This document shows, piece by piece, positions 1 to 11,083 of a stretch of DNA of 64,000 nucleotides. A program made the translations under genes and the position numbers. The DNA comes from Avena insularis (lineage: Eukaryota; Streptophyta; Magnoliopsida; Poales; Poaceae): NCBI GenBank assembly GCA_023614405.1, contig CM042688.1, forward strand, positions 70,666,253-70,730,252. Direction: 5' to 3'. Every line of letters starts with the position of its first letter. Within the stretch, counting starts at the first letter, position 1. The notes beneath the pieces were generated by a model, which saw only the letters and a program-made list of their open reading frames with translations, searched no databases and had not been told where the DNA came from.

Positions 1-752
1 AGGGTGCCACCATAATCGCTAACGCCAGCACTAGTCCCTACCCTTCCGTCCACCAGTGGATCCGCCACCGCAGATCCCCGCCGCCAAGTAGCAGCACCAT
101 CACCACCGTTCTCACACGGGCCAGCCAGACCGCCGTCGGTCTGAGAAACACCACTATCAAGGAAAGGAGGTGCCGAATTTGACCCTGCCTAGCCGCCATC
201 ACGACCTTGGGGACATCCACGACATCACTCTTGGCCAGCATCGCTTGGGGGGCACCGCTGCCAGTAGATCCGAGCCCACCTGGCCTAGATCCAACCCTAC
301 AGCAGGCTAGCGATGTCGACAGATGAGGCCTGCTGACCAAGCTCCGCCTAGAAGCACGCAAACCGCTGCCGGCCCCGAGCCACATAGCCCACCAACGGAC
401 CCACCTCCTTCCTTCACAGGGGGAAACCTCCTCCTCCACCGTGCCCCTCCACCAATCACTCTAGAGGCGGCCGACTGAGGCCCGTGTCGCCCCGGACCCG
501 CGCCACCCAATGAAGCCAACAACCGGCGGACACCGCCACCTCTCCGCCCGCCGCGCCTACACATCATGGCACCCGACGACCGTGCCACGCCCAAGCCCAG
601 AGGAGTTGTCCCGCATCCATTCCACCGCACGAGAGGGCGAATAAACCTCGCCGCTGCCGTGGTCGGCCAGGCTTCACCCGACCATTCCCTTTGGTGGCGG
701 TGAGGAGGAGGGGGAGACTGGCGACGGGAGGGATTTTAGGGTTTCCTCCCGA
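1..752. other. GC-rich flank without a supportable gene
   Basis: This stretch is GC-rich with long overlapping open frames on both strands but no recognisable domain, which is what high GC content produces by chance. It ends in 'gggattttagggtttcctcc' just before the CACTA terminus, and read on the minus strand it resembles a plant 5' leader. It may be part of a retroelement leader or an old gene fragment. I cannot identify it. Confidence 0.4.
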
Positions 753-768
753 TACTACTAGGAAACAG
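753..768. repeat. Left CACTA terminal inverted repeat
   Basis: TACTACTAGGAAACAG matches the inverted right end (CACTACTAGAAAACA) except at the first base and one internal G/A. The mutated outermost C may impair transposase recognition. Confidence 0.7.
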
Positions 769-769
769 C

Positions 770-950
770 CCATCTGTGGTGCATGGAAATTGGACTTCTG
801 TGGCGCATATCGTAGTCGCCACTGTTACCTCGCCATTGATAACTACTTCCTGTGAAGCATATGGATATGCGCCATAGAAGTCCCAGACGTATATGCGCCA
901 CAGAAAGCCCATGCGTCACTGACTATATAATTATATGCGCCACTAATTGC
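770..950. repeat. Left subterminal repeat cluster of the CACTA element
   Basis: About five degenerate copies of TCTGTGGCGCATAT or its complement occur in both orientations, for example near 775, 797, 867, 892 and 932. In En/Spm elements, arrays of short subterminal motifs are bound by TNPA during transposition. The same motif forms the denser right-hand array, so the two clusters belong to one element. Confidence 0.75.
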
Positions 951-1194
951 GTAACACGTATTCGTAGTAAAATACTTTCCTGGTGTATAATCAGGTATTT
1001 ATACAGTATTTATCCAGATGAGTATAAAATACATTGCACAAGTAGTAGATGCATGAAAACCGACATATATATAATACAAAAACTTAAAGCCCGATCGAGA
1101 TACATATATAGTGTCAAGTGCCAAATTTTTACACAAGCTCCGAATACAAAGTTCATATCATCTCATATTACAAATATGAAGTGGCCACCGTCGC

Positions 1195-1437
1195 CTACAC
1201 TAGGATCAAATAGAATACAGCTGTGATAATGGTGAGCAAGAGCATTAGCCCGACCAATATCTTCATCCGGTTCTTCTTCCACATGTGGTTCCTCCACTTG
1301 GCTATCGTCTCCTCTCTAGTCGCGTATCCTTTGTAGATGTTGCCGCTGAACTTGTTCACTTGTTTGTGACAATACTCCCACTCCTCGTAGACTCCTGGAA
1401 CCCTACCCATGTACACCACATACCACCTCGTCGCCAT
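1195..1437 (-). CDS. Small protein: RNase H1-type hybrid-binding (viroplasmin-like) domain plus C-terminal membrane helix
   Basis: This is an 80-residue ORF from ATG at 1437-1435. Residues about 4-45 match the Cauli_VI/RNase H1 N-terminal fold (hybrid-binding domain). It shows WYVVYMGRVPGVYEEW, then a cysteine, then KFSGNIYKGY and a glutamate-rich turn. That domain binds RNA:DNA hybrids or dsRNA in RNase H1 and in the caulimovirus inclusion-body protein. A basic stretch (RNHMWKKNR) is followed by about 20 hydrophobic residues to the stop, which look like a tail anchor. No RNase H catalytic domain follows. It lies between the left subterminal repeats and the end of the second transposase gene, all on the same strand. 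An upstream exon is possible. The family assignment is firm; the role in the transposon is unknown. Confidence 0.7.
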   Translation of the reverse strand: MATRWYVVYMGRVPGVYEEWEYCHKQVNKFSGNIYKGYATREETIAKWRNHMWKKNRMKILVGLMLLLTIITAVFYLILV

Positions 1438-1739
1438 CTCTATAGACGACAAGGCATATTAGTAAAAATACAACGAAAAGAATGAATAAAGGGTTCACAT
1501 GCATATATATATATATGTTCACAGAATATAAAACAAAGGATCCATAAACCTAAAAGATAAATCATCATAGAAGCAATAAGTTCAACGACAACACGACCAC
1601 AAGGTAGTTTAAGTCTAACAACAATGACCATTTCGACCACGAGATAGTAAAGTTTATGACACACACACTAATACAGCAGGCGTCCATCAAGAATATACAC
1701 ACACTGGATCATGCTAGAGGCACACATCGATCATGATGA

Positions 1740-4700
1740 AGACTTCCTCTTCTCGCTCGGCTTCGGGAACGGTAGATAACCCTCTTTCGTCATCCACGTC
1801 CTTGTGTCACCCTGCTTACGGAGGCATTCTTCGATCTCCCTCTTACTCAACCCTCTGCCTTGTTGTAGGGCACCCCCCTTGTGTTGACATCTTCAATGAC
1901 GATTTGCGACAACTTCATCTGAATGCGATGGAAGTCTTCTCTAAGATCAGCATCGCCGATTTTCACCAAAGTTTCGGCTCATCCTCGAAGACTAGATGGC
2001 AGCGTTAGGTTCTGGCAATCCCGAACATAGCCTTTAAGGTGATGGAGGACATAGAAGGCCTCCTTGGCACCAGCAGTCGACTACTTGACGTAGGGAACTC
2101 GAGCACGTTCTTGAACACGTGTTTGCCATCCTTGATACATTCCCCCTATCTACGAAGGTGCATCCCTTCTTGGTGTAGCCCTCTAGAGCCTCATTGAGAA
2201 CACCCCTTATTCTGGTGTAGTCTTTCTTCTTTGTCAAACTCCCCGAGTCGAAATACGTGGCTAGCGAATACCTCGGGGCACGGACGATGAGTGTGCAGTA
2301 TTTGTCTCTGCGCAACACAATTGGAACGGAATGTTGGAAAAAGGGCAAAGGAAGAAATCTATAAGAAATGCATAAGTTACGGTGGCGATGAGCGAGTGTG
2401 TATACTTACTCAGGAAAGAAAGGCAAAAGAAGTGTGCCCTTCCTCTTGTTGTCCACCATGAACTTCTCGAGGTACGCCGTTGCCTTGGTCCGTGTCTCTG
2501 ATCCTTCGACCAACTGGTTGTCCCGCATGTAGTAGGGATCCACTATCACGATTTTCGGGGTCCTCTCTCTCTTGATCGTGATCGCCAGATTGAACGCGTA
2601 TAGGCGGACCAAGTTATAGTCCAGCCGTTTCGTGAGAAACAGCTTGAATATGTCCTCGAACGCTATGAAGAATATATCCACGGGGGGTTCATCGACAAAG
2701 CCCACGTCCAATGGCACCTTGGCCGTGAAAACCGGGTAATTTGGATCTTCGTCTTTAAGAAGGAGGCCCTCTAATGTCTTGACACCCTCGTGCAAAGTTA
2801 ACATGGCTCCAACCGCAATGTGGATCATATCCGGAGTCAATATCGGATCACCAGCTACATGCACTCGGGGCAAGCCATATTGTGTGGATGGTACGACGAC
2901 GGCGTCCTAACCCCGGATCCTCTTCGGAAGAGGTTGGCTCGCACACTTATTATTATTATTACCTCTCTTCCTATAGTGCTTCTTCTTCACAACAGTGTTA
3001 GCCACTTCCATCTGCTCATCAGTCGCCTTTCGGAGTGTGTTGGGGCTGAAAACCAATCCTGGTTTCTCTTGTGGTGGATCGGCGGCTGGAGGCGTCTCTT
3101 GAGAAAGACCATGGAAGACCAGGCGCTGCGTGCATGTATTGGGCCGACCAGCTTGATGGTCGTCGCGAGTTGTGAAGGGTTCTTCATCCACAGAAGGCAT
3201 ATAGAATCCTTTGGCGGCACCGGTGTTGATGAAGTCGTCAACGTTGACCAATTCATCATCATCTTCATGGGTGCCATCATGTGGTGGTGGTAGCGGGGGC
3301 AACGGCGGTTGCGGCACAACGTCTTTGCCATGTGGCGGTGCACACACTGCCAAGAGTTGATGGTGACGGCTGGTGGTGGCGATGACAGCGGCTACTGGCT
3401 TCCGAGGTGGTGGTCGGGTGATCGGTCGAGAGGTGGCGCCGGTGCTCCCCCGCAAGATGAATCTGGGTCTTCGGCCATGTCAAGGCCAGTTGTAGCATTC
3501 CCCAAGGGTCTTGTGTTCGTCGGCTCCCTGAGGTTGAAAGGGAGGGTCCATGTCGTTGCACCCTGGCAACACCCGAGCCAACCTGACCCTCATCACGTCA
3601 TCATCCATTGGATTGTTGTGCATCGTGCGGCTCGCCGGTTGTATAAGAGTGCCCTTGGCAACATCCTTCAACTCACCACCGACATCTTTAAGCAGGAGTA
3701 CACAAGAAGTGTCCTGAGGCAAAAACATGTTGTTAGTCGTCATGAGATGGCAGCAGTCATGCATCAAAGGCATAAAGGAGATGACGTGCACTAACTAATT
3801 AGTTACCTTGGTGATGGTGTGGATCTCGGCTAATGTAGAGACACGGCCGATGCCGGCGGCCGGCCTATCATCATCTGCAATCTCCCGCTCGGGTGCCTCA
3901 CGAAGCACCACCGCCGTCGGCTACGCCTTATTGGTATCTTTGGCGGGAGGGGGCGTCGGTGTGACCAAAACGAGCGGCTGCATCCCGACGTTGATGGCCG
4001 GCGGGGTCACCAGGTCCGGCGACACGGTAACATTGATGCCCGAGTTGCTGTCGCTTAAGCTGGGCAGATGTATCGGCCCCTGTCGACCTCCCGCATTCCA
4101 AGCAGTAAGTCCCTCGAAAAACTCAGGAGGGATCATCGAGCGGAGCTACTCATCCACTAACTTGTCCACCATTTTCTCTTCCACCGCCTTCTCCTCCAGT
4201 GTCTACACCTTCATCTTTAGCTCTGCAACAGCGGCTTTATCCTGGTTCTTCCTCTTCCTTCTTTTCTTGGCATCCTCTTTGTAGTACTCCTTGAACTTCA
4301 TGCTCGTACTGAAGCCGGACACACGGCCAGCTGAGGACGGTGGCAACCCCTTGTCCCTCTTCTTGTAAGCATTGGTCGCCCTGTTGAAAACCGTGTCCCA
4401 CGGCTCCGTCGAATCCTGGGACGACTCTGTGGCAGTAGCGTTCAGTTCATCCTCCTGCAGAGACAAGGAAAGGTGAACCCATTTAGATTCTTGGCTTCAT
4501 TATTTTAATTAGAATGCAATAGACTTGAGATCAGCGATAAATTCCTTACCAGCTTCTTCTCGAATTCCTTCACCTTCGGATCGTCGGTGATGAACTCCCC
4601 TGTTTCCTTGTCCAGGTAGAATCGGGCCCGAACAAATTGCCTAAGCTGCAAGTCCGTGATTTTAAGCCAAGGGTTGTCTTTACCAAGGCGTTCAAGCTCG

Positions 4701-5590
4701 GCGTCCTCCTTGTCCCAAATGGCCTGTTTCCCCCTGTAACCGCCACTTCCAAGGCGGTGGTTACCTATGTTCTGTTCCCGCATACTCCTTCCCCATTTAG
4801 TCCATTTTATAGCATCAGCGGTTGCTATATCTGCCTTGAATATCTTAAACTCCTCTTCGTCGAACATCAGATTTTTCTTACTAATGACCTCCTAGCTTTC
4901 ACCTTTGTCAATGCTATTCTTCACCCGGGTTTTCCAGCTGCTCAAGGCGTTGCTCATCTTCGTGAGGGCTAGTTTGTTCATCGGGTTTTTTCTCTCGAGG
5001 TTTCTAAACCGCTCTGGGAATCTGTATCGCTTGTGAAGCTTCTTAAGGAGGTTATCGATCAAAGCTGCATTGTCAGCATGTCTGATGTACTTCGTGTTGA
5101 TCGACATGCTTTCCCGGACGATGCACCCGAGTTGCAGGCCGTACCCTTTAGCAATCGCCTCTGACACAATGGGTAGGCCACTTTCTGTGACCTCAGTGAA
5201 CTCATCACAGACGGTGGCGAGCACTGGCACCTTCCGCTCCTTCTATTCCTTCTTCTTCTTCTGAGAAGCGGTCGGGTTGCCGCTACCGCCATCCGTGCGC
5301 TCGCTGCCATCGGTGCGGGTGCCGCCATCGGTGGTGTCATCCTCTTCGCCGCCGCCTTCACTAGTTCCATCGTAGTCGTCTTCGTCCCCCTCGTAATCAG
5401 GATCTCCGCCTTCATTGGCGCCAGCAGCTCTGGCGACGGTCGCCTCCTCCTCCGATGGTGGTGTCATCCTCATCGCCTCCTCCTCCTCCTCCTGTTGGGA
5501 CCCCCGCCAAAATGACTGGTTGGCCTGTCTAGCTTGTTCTTCGATGCTGATCATGTTCTTAGAAGGGCCAGACTCCTTGTTGCCCGACAT
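1740..5590 (-). pseudogene. Second CACTA gene: Transposase_24-like / Ulp1-protease-like protein, broken
   Basis: This minus-strand multi-exon gene starts at an ATG at 5590-5588. Order of parts: an acidic, low-complexity N-terminus (5590-5246); a segment resembling the plant Ptta/En/Spm Transposase_24 family (5230-4548, with WTKWGRSMREQNIGNHRLGS); an intron (donor near 4547, acceptor near 4455) and a Lys/Arg-rich coiled segment (4454-4203); a proline-rich linker; a segment resembling DUF8039 of grass transposons (3791-3480, with TMHNNP and VLPGCNDMD); and a C48/Ulp1 peptidase-like region (2873-2034, with YSLATYFDSG and KKKDYTRI). In-frame TAG codons at 5245-5243 and 4894-4892 and further stops before 3921 break it. 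In the family the protein acts with the main transposase. This copy is probably dead. Confidence 0.7.
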
Positions 5591-5638
5591 GTTTGCACTA
5601 CTCTATTGAAAAGAGGCAAAAAGTTAGCACAAATCTCG

Positions 5639-5735
5639 GCCGAAAAATTCGGCATGACCTTTGCTAATTTTTTGACCTAGGAGTGCCCATTTCTCAACCG
5701 AAACGAAAGTGAATCGACACTTCGGGAGAAATGGG
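5639..5735 (-). promoter_or_regulatory. Shared block upstream of second CACTA gene (copy 1)
   Basis: The motifs 'aaaattcggcatgacctttg' and a downstream 'gaaatg..aactc' region with 'cgaaacgaaagtgaatc' recur, diverged, at 11889-11985 ahead of the main transposase gene. Here the block sits about 50 bp upstream of the ATG at 5590. A shared leader or regulatory unit is the simplest reading. Function is inferred from position only. Confidence 0.45.
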
Positions 5736-6455
5736 CAACTCAAATGAAATCCCTGCAAGACAAAACACCCCATCCCCATATTGACAGCCCCATGCATTGA
5801 CCCCAACATCATCATCCATGCAGCCCCATCCATCATTCATGCAACAGTATAACAGATACATGTATAATAAGAACTTAAAAAACTTAAAAGGGTACAGCAA
5901 ATAATATATAAGCAGTATATATACCAGACATGTGCTTCTACTAAATGAAAACTGAGTAGCAGTTATAGTACACAGAGACACACACATTCTCTCTTCTTCT
6001 TGCACACACAGGCTATCAAGTTATAGTACACACACTTTACCTTGCACATTCTCTCTTCTTCTTGCACAGAGACAGAGAACAGTACAACAGTTGCAGTAAA
6101 AAAAGCTTTACATCACAAGTGTCGTAGCAATAATCATCAGGAAACCAGGGGCATAGAAACAAACATACATAGATGTTCTTGGGAGCACTGGAAAGGGAAG
6201 CACGAAATTCTCTATGGATATTGCAAAGGAAATAAAAGCAGTCTGCAAAGTATCCAAGACATTTCTTAAAATGCTAAATAACACAGACTAGATTCACACA
6301 ATATATGGAACAGTAAAAAATAACATTTGAAAAAAATATATAGTGTAACAGAAGTGAAGAAGGTACCTAACTAAAAGTCTAAAAGAATCAACAAAATATG
6401 TTAGAGTAAACTAGAAAGCTTGGTATGCTGAAAAGGGGACCCTAGTAGTTGCAGT

Positions 6456-6614
6456 TAGAGATGCATGTTTGAAACCTTTAGGGTACCATCTATTTTACTC
6501 TAGTTCAAAAAAATGAACTATTTTTCTCAAAAAATTATGATATGTGAAAATTTAGTTTATTTTTTTGTACTAAAGAGGGTAGAGGGTACCCTAAAGGTTA
6601 CCCACTTGCATACT
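6456..6614. mobile_element. MITE-like element, about 159 bp
   Basis: Inverted ends share 'acctttagggtacc' within about 30 bp on each side. The flanks are a perfect 10-bp direct repeat, tagttgcagt (6446-6455 and 6615-6624). The AT-rich core encodes nothing. A 9-10 bp duplication fits a Mutator-superfamily MITE inside the CACTA element. Confidence 0.6.
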
Positions 6615-7328
6615 TAGTTGCAGTCCTAGTGTACTAGAACTCTAGAACTACAAGTAACCCAGGCCCTTGATAATTCAATCATCAAATTTAGAACCTGATT
6701 TACATGAATGCACTGAATTTAGCATGCCTAGTACAATGTTGCGTTAGTTATCCAGTACTCTAAGTTTAGTATGTACAGTGCAGTATTGAATATATTACTG
6801 TCAAGCAAAACCTGGTTTACATGAATGCAAGCCCTAGATCATTCTTGCAACTTCCTAGTATTAAACTAAGCTCTGATTTGATCACTACTAGTTTGATGGT
6901 GAACACGAGTATTTTATATTGCCCAAGTAATAAGCTCAGTATGCAAGGAGCTATATTTTTCATCACAATATGATGGATCTGATGTGTTCCTAAAAGAACA
7001 AAATAATCACAACTCTCAACCTTGTATTTCTTAACAAAGTAATATGCACAGTATGCAAGGAGACATGTAGGTATCTCGGTGTCTCGAGCATCTGCCTGTG
7101 TAGGTATCAACCATCGACACAAACCAGCCACACCCTCAAAGATAAATTCAATAGAATGAAAGAGAAAGAATTATTCGAAAAAAATGTAACTTAACAAAGC
7201 CATGAATTGAACCCTGTTTGCTGAAGCACAATTGGTGTCTGTACCGGAAGGATTTCTCTTTAGCAAAGCAGAGAATATAACAGAGAGGATTTTAACAAGT
7301 AGCAGCACAAGTGCACATGATGTTAGAA

Positions 7329-7770
7329 CTACAAGTAACCCAGGCCGCATAGCACTAAACTAAGCTCTAATGCAAGCCCTAGATCATTCTTGCAACTTCC
7401 TAGTATTAAACTAAAATTCACAGAAGTATTCTTGCAATCTGAAAATTGAGTAGAGCATTCTTGCAGAGATGGGGAAAAGAAGAGAGCGGGAAGTGTACCT
7501 GCGGATGGGGAGGTGGTCGTCGACGAGGGTGGCGGCGGTGCTCCTGCTGCGGACGTTGCAGGCAACCTCCTCCTGGGTCGTAGGCGAGGCGGGGCAGGCC
7601 TCCTCCTCCATGGGCTCCGGAGCGGCGGTGGCAGGCCTCCTCCTCCTAGGTCGCAGGCGGGGCGGGGCGGGCCTCCTCCTCCACGGGCTCCGGCGTGGCG
7701 GTGATGGGGCTCTCCTCCATGGGCTCTCCTCCACGGCGGCTTCGCCGGCAAGGCCGATTAGCTAGGGTTT
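7329..7770 (-). other. GC-rich block with internal repeats, possible first exon or leader
   Basis: Overlapping frames on both strands come from a repeated unit around 'ctcctcctccatgggctccgg' (roughly 7595-7735). No domain is visible. On the minus strand it could be a 5' leader or first exon of the second CACTA gene, but I found no splice evidence that ties it to the exon at 5590. Confidence 0.3.
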
Positions 7771-7849
7771 GCGCGCGGGCGAGATGAGGGAAAGAAATGG
7801 AGAAGGTAGCCAGGGAGGCCGGACCGTTTATTTGGCTAAGTGTGAAAGT

Positions 7850-7925
7850 TCTGTGGCGCATTCCTCTAAAATGTGCCACTGAATTTACAACTTCTTTGGC
7901 GCATTACTATGATATGCGCCACAAA
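7850..7925. repeat. Internal copies of the CACTA subterminal motif
   Basis: Four copies ('tctgtggcgcatt', 'atgtgccactga', 'tctttggcgcatta', 'atatgcgccaca') lie between the two transposase genes, about 7 kb from the left terminus and, without the insert, about 5 kb from the right one. Their alternating orientation matches the terminal clusters. Confidence 0.65.
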
Positions 7926-7973
7926 ACTTTTGGGCATAGTCCAAAACAAAGCGGCATCGTAGTTTGACAAGAT

Positions 7974-8055
7974 CAGCTACATGTCCTAGTGGTCTTGCTC
8001 GCCAGCTTTCAACCTGGGGCAGCCAGGTTCGAATCCTGGCTGTCTCAGACTGTTT
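7974..8055 (+). other. tRNA-like sequence with Pol III promoter boxes
   Basis: TGTCCTAGTGG (7982-7992) matches the A-box at all but one position. GGTTCGAATCC (8026-8036) is a perfect B-box, flanked by a 5-bp T-stem (ccagg/cctgg). An anticodon-arm-like ccag/ctgg stem with 'tttcaa' in its loop suggests a Glu(UUC) origin. A T5 run at 8051-8055 could terminate Pol III. The 5' acceptor half does not pair well with the 3' half, so it is a tRNA-derived relic or Pol III promoter rather than a functional tRNA. Confidence 0.5.
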
Positions 8056-8362
8056 TTCCTTTTTAAAAAAATATTTTATTTATTCAAAAAAAGCAAGAAC
8101 CTATACACACATATGCATATTTATTCAAAAAAGCAAGAACATATACACATGCCTACTTATCAAAAAAACTCCTGAATCATATATATATATGTGCTTGTCA
8201 CACACAAATGTGAATTTGTATATCCACACGAATATCACGTGTATGTTTTAGTCTCTAACTAATATATATTTGCGAGCACAAATGTGAATTAATACACAAA
8301 AAAGTCACACTAATATCACATTATACCCACACGAATTAATACACCAAAAGGTCACATAATTG

Positions 8363-10825
8363 CTAGTGTCTCTTCACAATCTTCTTGCCCTTTTTCACCG
8401 TGGTTGAATACTTTAGCCCGTGCACTTTGAGAATTCTTCTTGTGAATGGATAACCTTTAGTAGGCAGTGTGGTCTTCCTTCTTACTTTAGTAGTAGTAGG
8501 CATGTCGAAGTACTTGTCAAAATCCTCTTCGATCTTTGGGTCGCCGTTTTTGTCGAAGTTTTGCTCGTTGGCGGCTCCTTCCATTCCGATGATGCTCCTC
8601 TTGCCCCTCCTAACTACAACACGGTTGGGCTTTGATGGGTCGGTAATAAAAAAACATTGATCAACTTGGCTAGCGAGTACCCAAGGCTCATTTTTTGCGG
8701 AGGCGTTCTTCGTTGATTTGGCATCTGGTATAACCATTGTGGTGAAATAGCGGCCTTCTTTTTCTATGTTCTTGGCCCATCTAACACAGAACATCGGTAC
8801 GATCTCTCCACAGTAGTTGACCTCCCATATCTCCTTGATCCTTCCGTAGAATCTTTCCATCACAGTAGTCTCGTCGTCAGCAAAGGATAACATAGTTACT
8901 CTTGAGTTTTGATATTCACTATTCTTGTCCTTTTCCTCGGTGTAGAATCTATAACCGTTTATGTCGTATGACTGATAGGTCCTTAGGTTGTGCCCTGGGC
9001 CCTGCGACAAGGAGAATATGAGTTTTTGATCTTCCGTAGAAGGCGTCTGTGGGGGATTGTCAAGTTGCCTTTTCTTGAACCAACACGTGAAGCTGGAGTT
9101 GTGCTCTTTGGTTACGTCTCCCTTCTTCCTCGGCCGGCCCTGGTCGATGTACTCCTGCTCGATTAAGCTTCTGTGCTCTTCGACCCAAGGGCCGACCACT
9201 TCAATGTGTTGTAGCGCGACTCGGTGTGCCCTTTCAAAATCAGTGTGTCGACCATCAATGCCGACATGCAGTGAGCGGCAGCCCTCGCAGTGACCATATC
9301 CACCGAGCCTGCCGGGGTGCTTCTTTGTGGGTATTCCAACATCCTCGTTCTCGGTGGTTAGATAATTCTGGCAGAAGGAGATGCACTCGTAGATCAGAAA
9401 GCCCTTGGCTATGCTTCCATCTGGATGAGACCTATTGCGAACGAATCCTTTGATGACACCGTTTAGCCTTTCAAACGGCATCATGTTGTGTAGGAATGTC
9501 GGCCCGAGCTGGATGATGTCGTCCACGACATGTACAAGCAGATGCACCATGATGTCGAAGAATGCGGGCGGGAAGTAAATCTCAAGCTCGCATAGTATCA
9601 TCACGATCTCTTCCTGTAGCCTGTCGAGCTGCTTCACACCGATCAACTTCCTAGATATGACGTCGAAAAAGTTACAGAGGCCAAACAACGTCTCACGGAC
9701 ATGCTCGTCCATTATCCCACGGATCGCAACGGGGAGTATCTGCGTCATCAGCACGTGACAGTCGTGAGACTTCATACCACTGAACCTCTTCTTTGCCACG
9801 TCCAGATATCTGCTTATCTTCCCTGAGAGGCACCTGAAAAACTGCTCGAGCTCCTCTAGACTCAGAGTGAAGCAGACAGCGCGAAGCACCACCTCATTCT
9901 TCTTAACTCTTTTGCGGCGACCTTGAGTCCCTTCCGTCTGATCATCATCATCATCATCACTATTAGGGTACTGAAGATCTTTCTTTATGCCAAGCAATTT
10001 AAGGTCCTTTCTTGCTTTCGGCCCATCCTTGGTCCTCTCCGGCATGTTCAGTAGAGTGCCAAGAAGACTCTCGGTAACGTTCTTCATGATGTGCATTACA
10101 TCGAGGCTATGGGGAGTGTGAAGGACCTTCCAATACGGCAGGTCCCAGAAAACAGATCTTGCTTTCCATACACCTAGCAGCGGCTTTGTCCTCGGTCGTT
10201 TTTTTCCAGGCGCAGGGCAATCTACCCAATTATTCAAAAGCTCCTCGATTTCTTCGCCGCTCCTCGGACGCGGGGCTCTTTCGAGCTCGTCCTTACCATT
10301 GAACAGGTCACCACGTTTTCTCCACGGGTGATCCATGCAGAGCCACTTTCGAGTACCTTGGAACATGGTTTTCAAAGACCCGGGATCCCTTGGTAGCTGG
10401 AGATGCGGTGTCTCATCCATGCACTTGACGCATGCATTGTGTCTGTGGTTCACCTGGGCCGATACATATGCATAACCAGGATAGTCCTGCACGGGCGTGA
10501 GCAGCGCGACTCTCAGATGGAAATATTCTTTAGTGTAGGCATCCCACGTACGGGCCGGCGTCTCCCACAAGCTGGCTAACTCCTCTCTCAATATCCCGAG
10601 ATACAGATGCATATCGATACCTGGTTGTTTCGGCCCCTGAATAAGAATGCTCATGTGTACATACCTTTGCTTCGTGCATAGCCACGGGGGGAGGTTGTAC
10701 GGCCATACAAACACGGGCCAGGTGCTACTCTGGTTTCCAAAAGGATTGAGTCCATCGGTGCTCATACCAGCCGACGTTCCTTGCATCGCCCCAAACTCTT
10801 GAACTCGATGTCTAATGCATTCCAT
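8363..10825 (-). pseudogene. tnpD: CACTA main transposase (TNP2/TNPD type), long C-terminal part
   Basis: An open frame of 820 residues carries, in order, a Transposase_21/TNP2 core (about residues 1-260, with MSTDGLNPFGNQSSTWPVFV and the SLDVMHIMKNV motif), a linker with a poly-Asp run, a DUF4218-type domain (about 380-510, with FPPAFFDIMVHLLVHVVDD), and a DUF4216-type domain (about 640-690). It ends in a basic tail. TNPD-type proteins cut at the CACTA termini together with TNPA-type binders. The usual upstream residues lie in other frames at 10826-11083 (KKVPRKVVWYFPITP at about 10940-10990), so at least two frameshifts and a stop separate this ORF from the N-terminal exon. A CACTA origin is certain; activity is unlikely. 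Confidence 0.9.
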
Positions 10826-11083
10826 CGGCTAGCGTCTCAAGGGTGTGTCGATCTTGCCCTTCTCGGATCATCTTCGGTTTCTCTCTTCCGCATGCCATTG
10901 CATGAGCTTTGCTTCCTTAGGATCTCTGAAATATCGCTGCAGACGGGGGTGATAGGAAAGTACCATACCACTTTTCGAGGAACTTTCTTGTTCCTCTCTT
11001 GTACCGCCCTGGACACACACGGACATGTGGTTCTATCCACGCATTGCTCCGATAAAGTGTAATCATTGATGCATGCGTGGTAT

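Larger units (their letters stand above)
5591..7328. other. AT-rich CACTA spacer upstream of the second gene
   Basis: There is no credible ORF here. It holds a block (5639-5735) shared with the region upstream of the other transposase gene, a MITE-like insertion (6456-6614), and duplicated segments. Copies of 'agaactacaagtaacccagg' lie near 6643 and 7325, and copies of 'gcaagccctagatcattctt' lie near 6828 and 7368. It probably contains the promoter and leader of the second gene, which is transcribed leftward. Confidence 0.5.

Noticed and set aside
38..773. Several overlapping minus-strand ORFs of 69-133 residues
   Set aside because: GC-rich sequence gives long open frames by chance; none shows a domain, and frames overlap each other.
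852..1226. Plus-strand ORF of 124 residues next to the CACTA left end
   Set aside because: It overlaps the subterminal repeats and the better-supported minus-strand hybrid-binding ORF; composition is AT-driven.
7469..7765. Plus-strand Gly/Leu/Arg-rich ORFs
   Set aside because: They arise from a GC-rich direct repeat and have no domain; the strand is opposite to all genes of the element.
7974..8046. Functional tRNA gene
   Set aside because: A and B boxes are good, but the acceptor stem does not close and the anticodon loop has the wrong size; listed only as tRNA-like.
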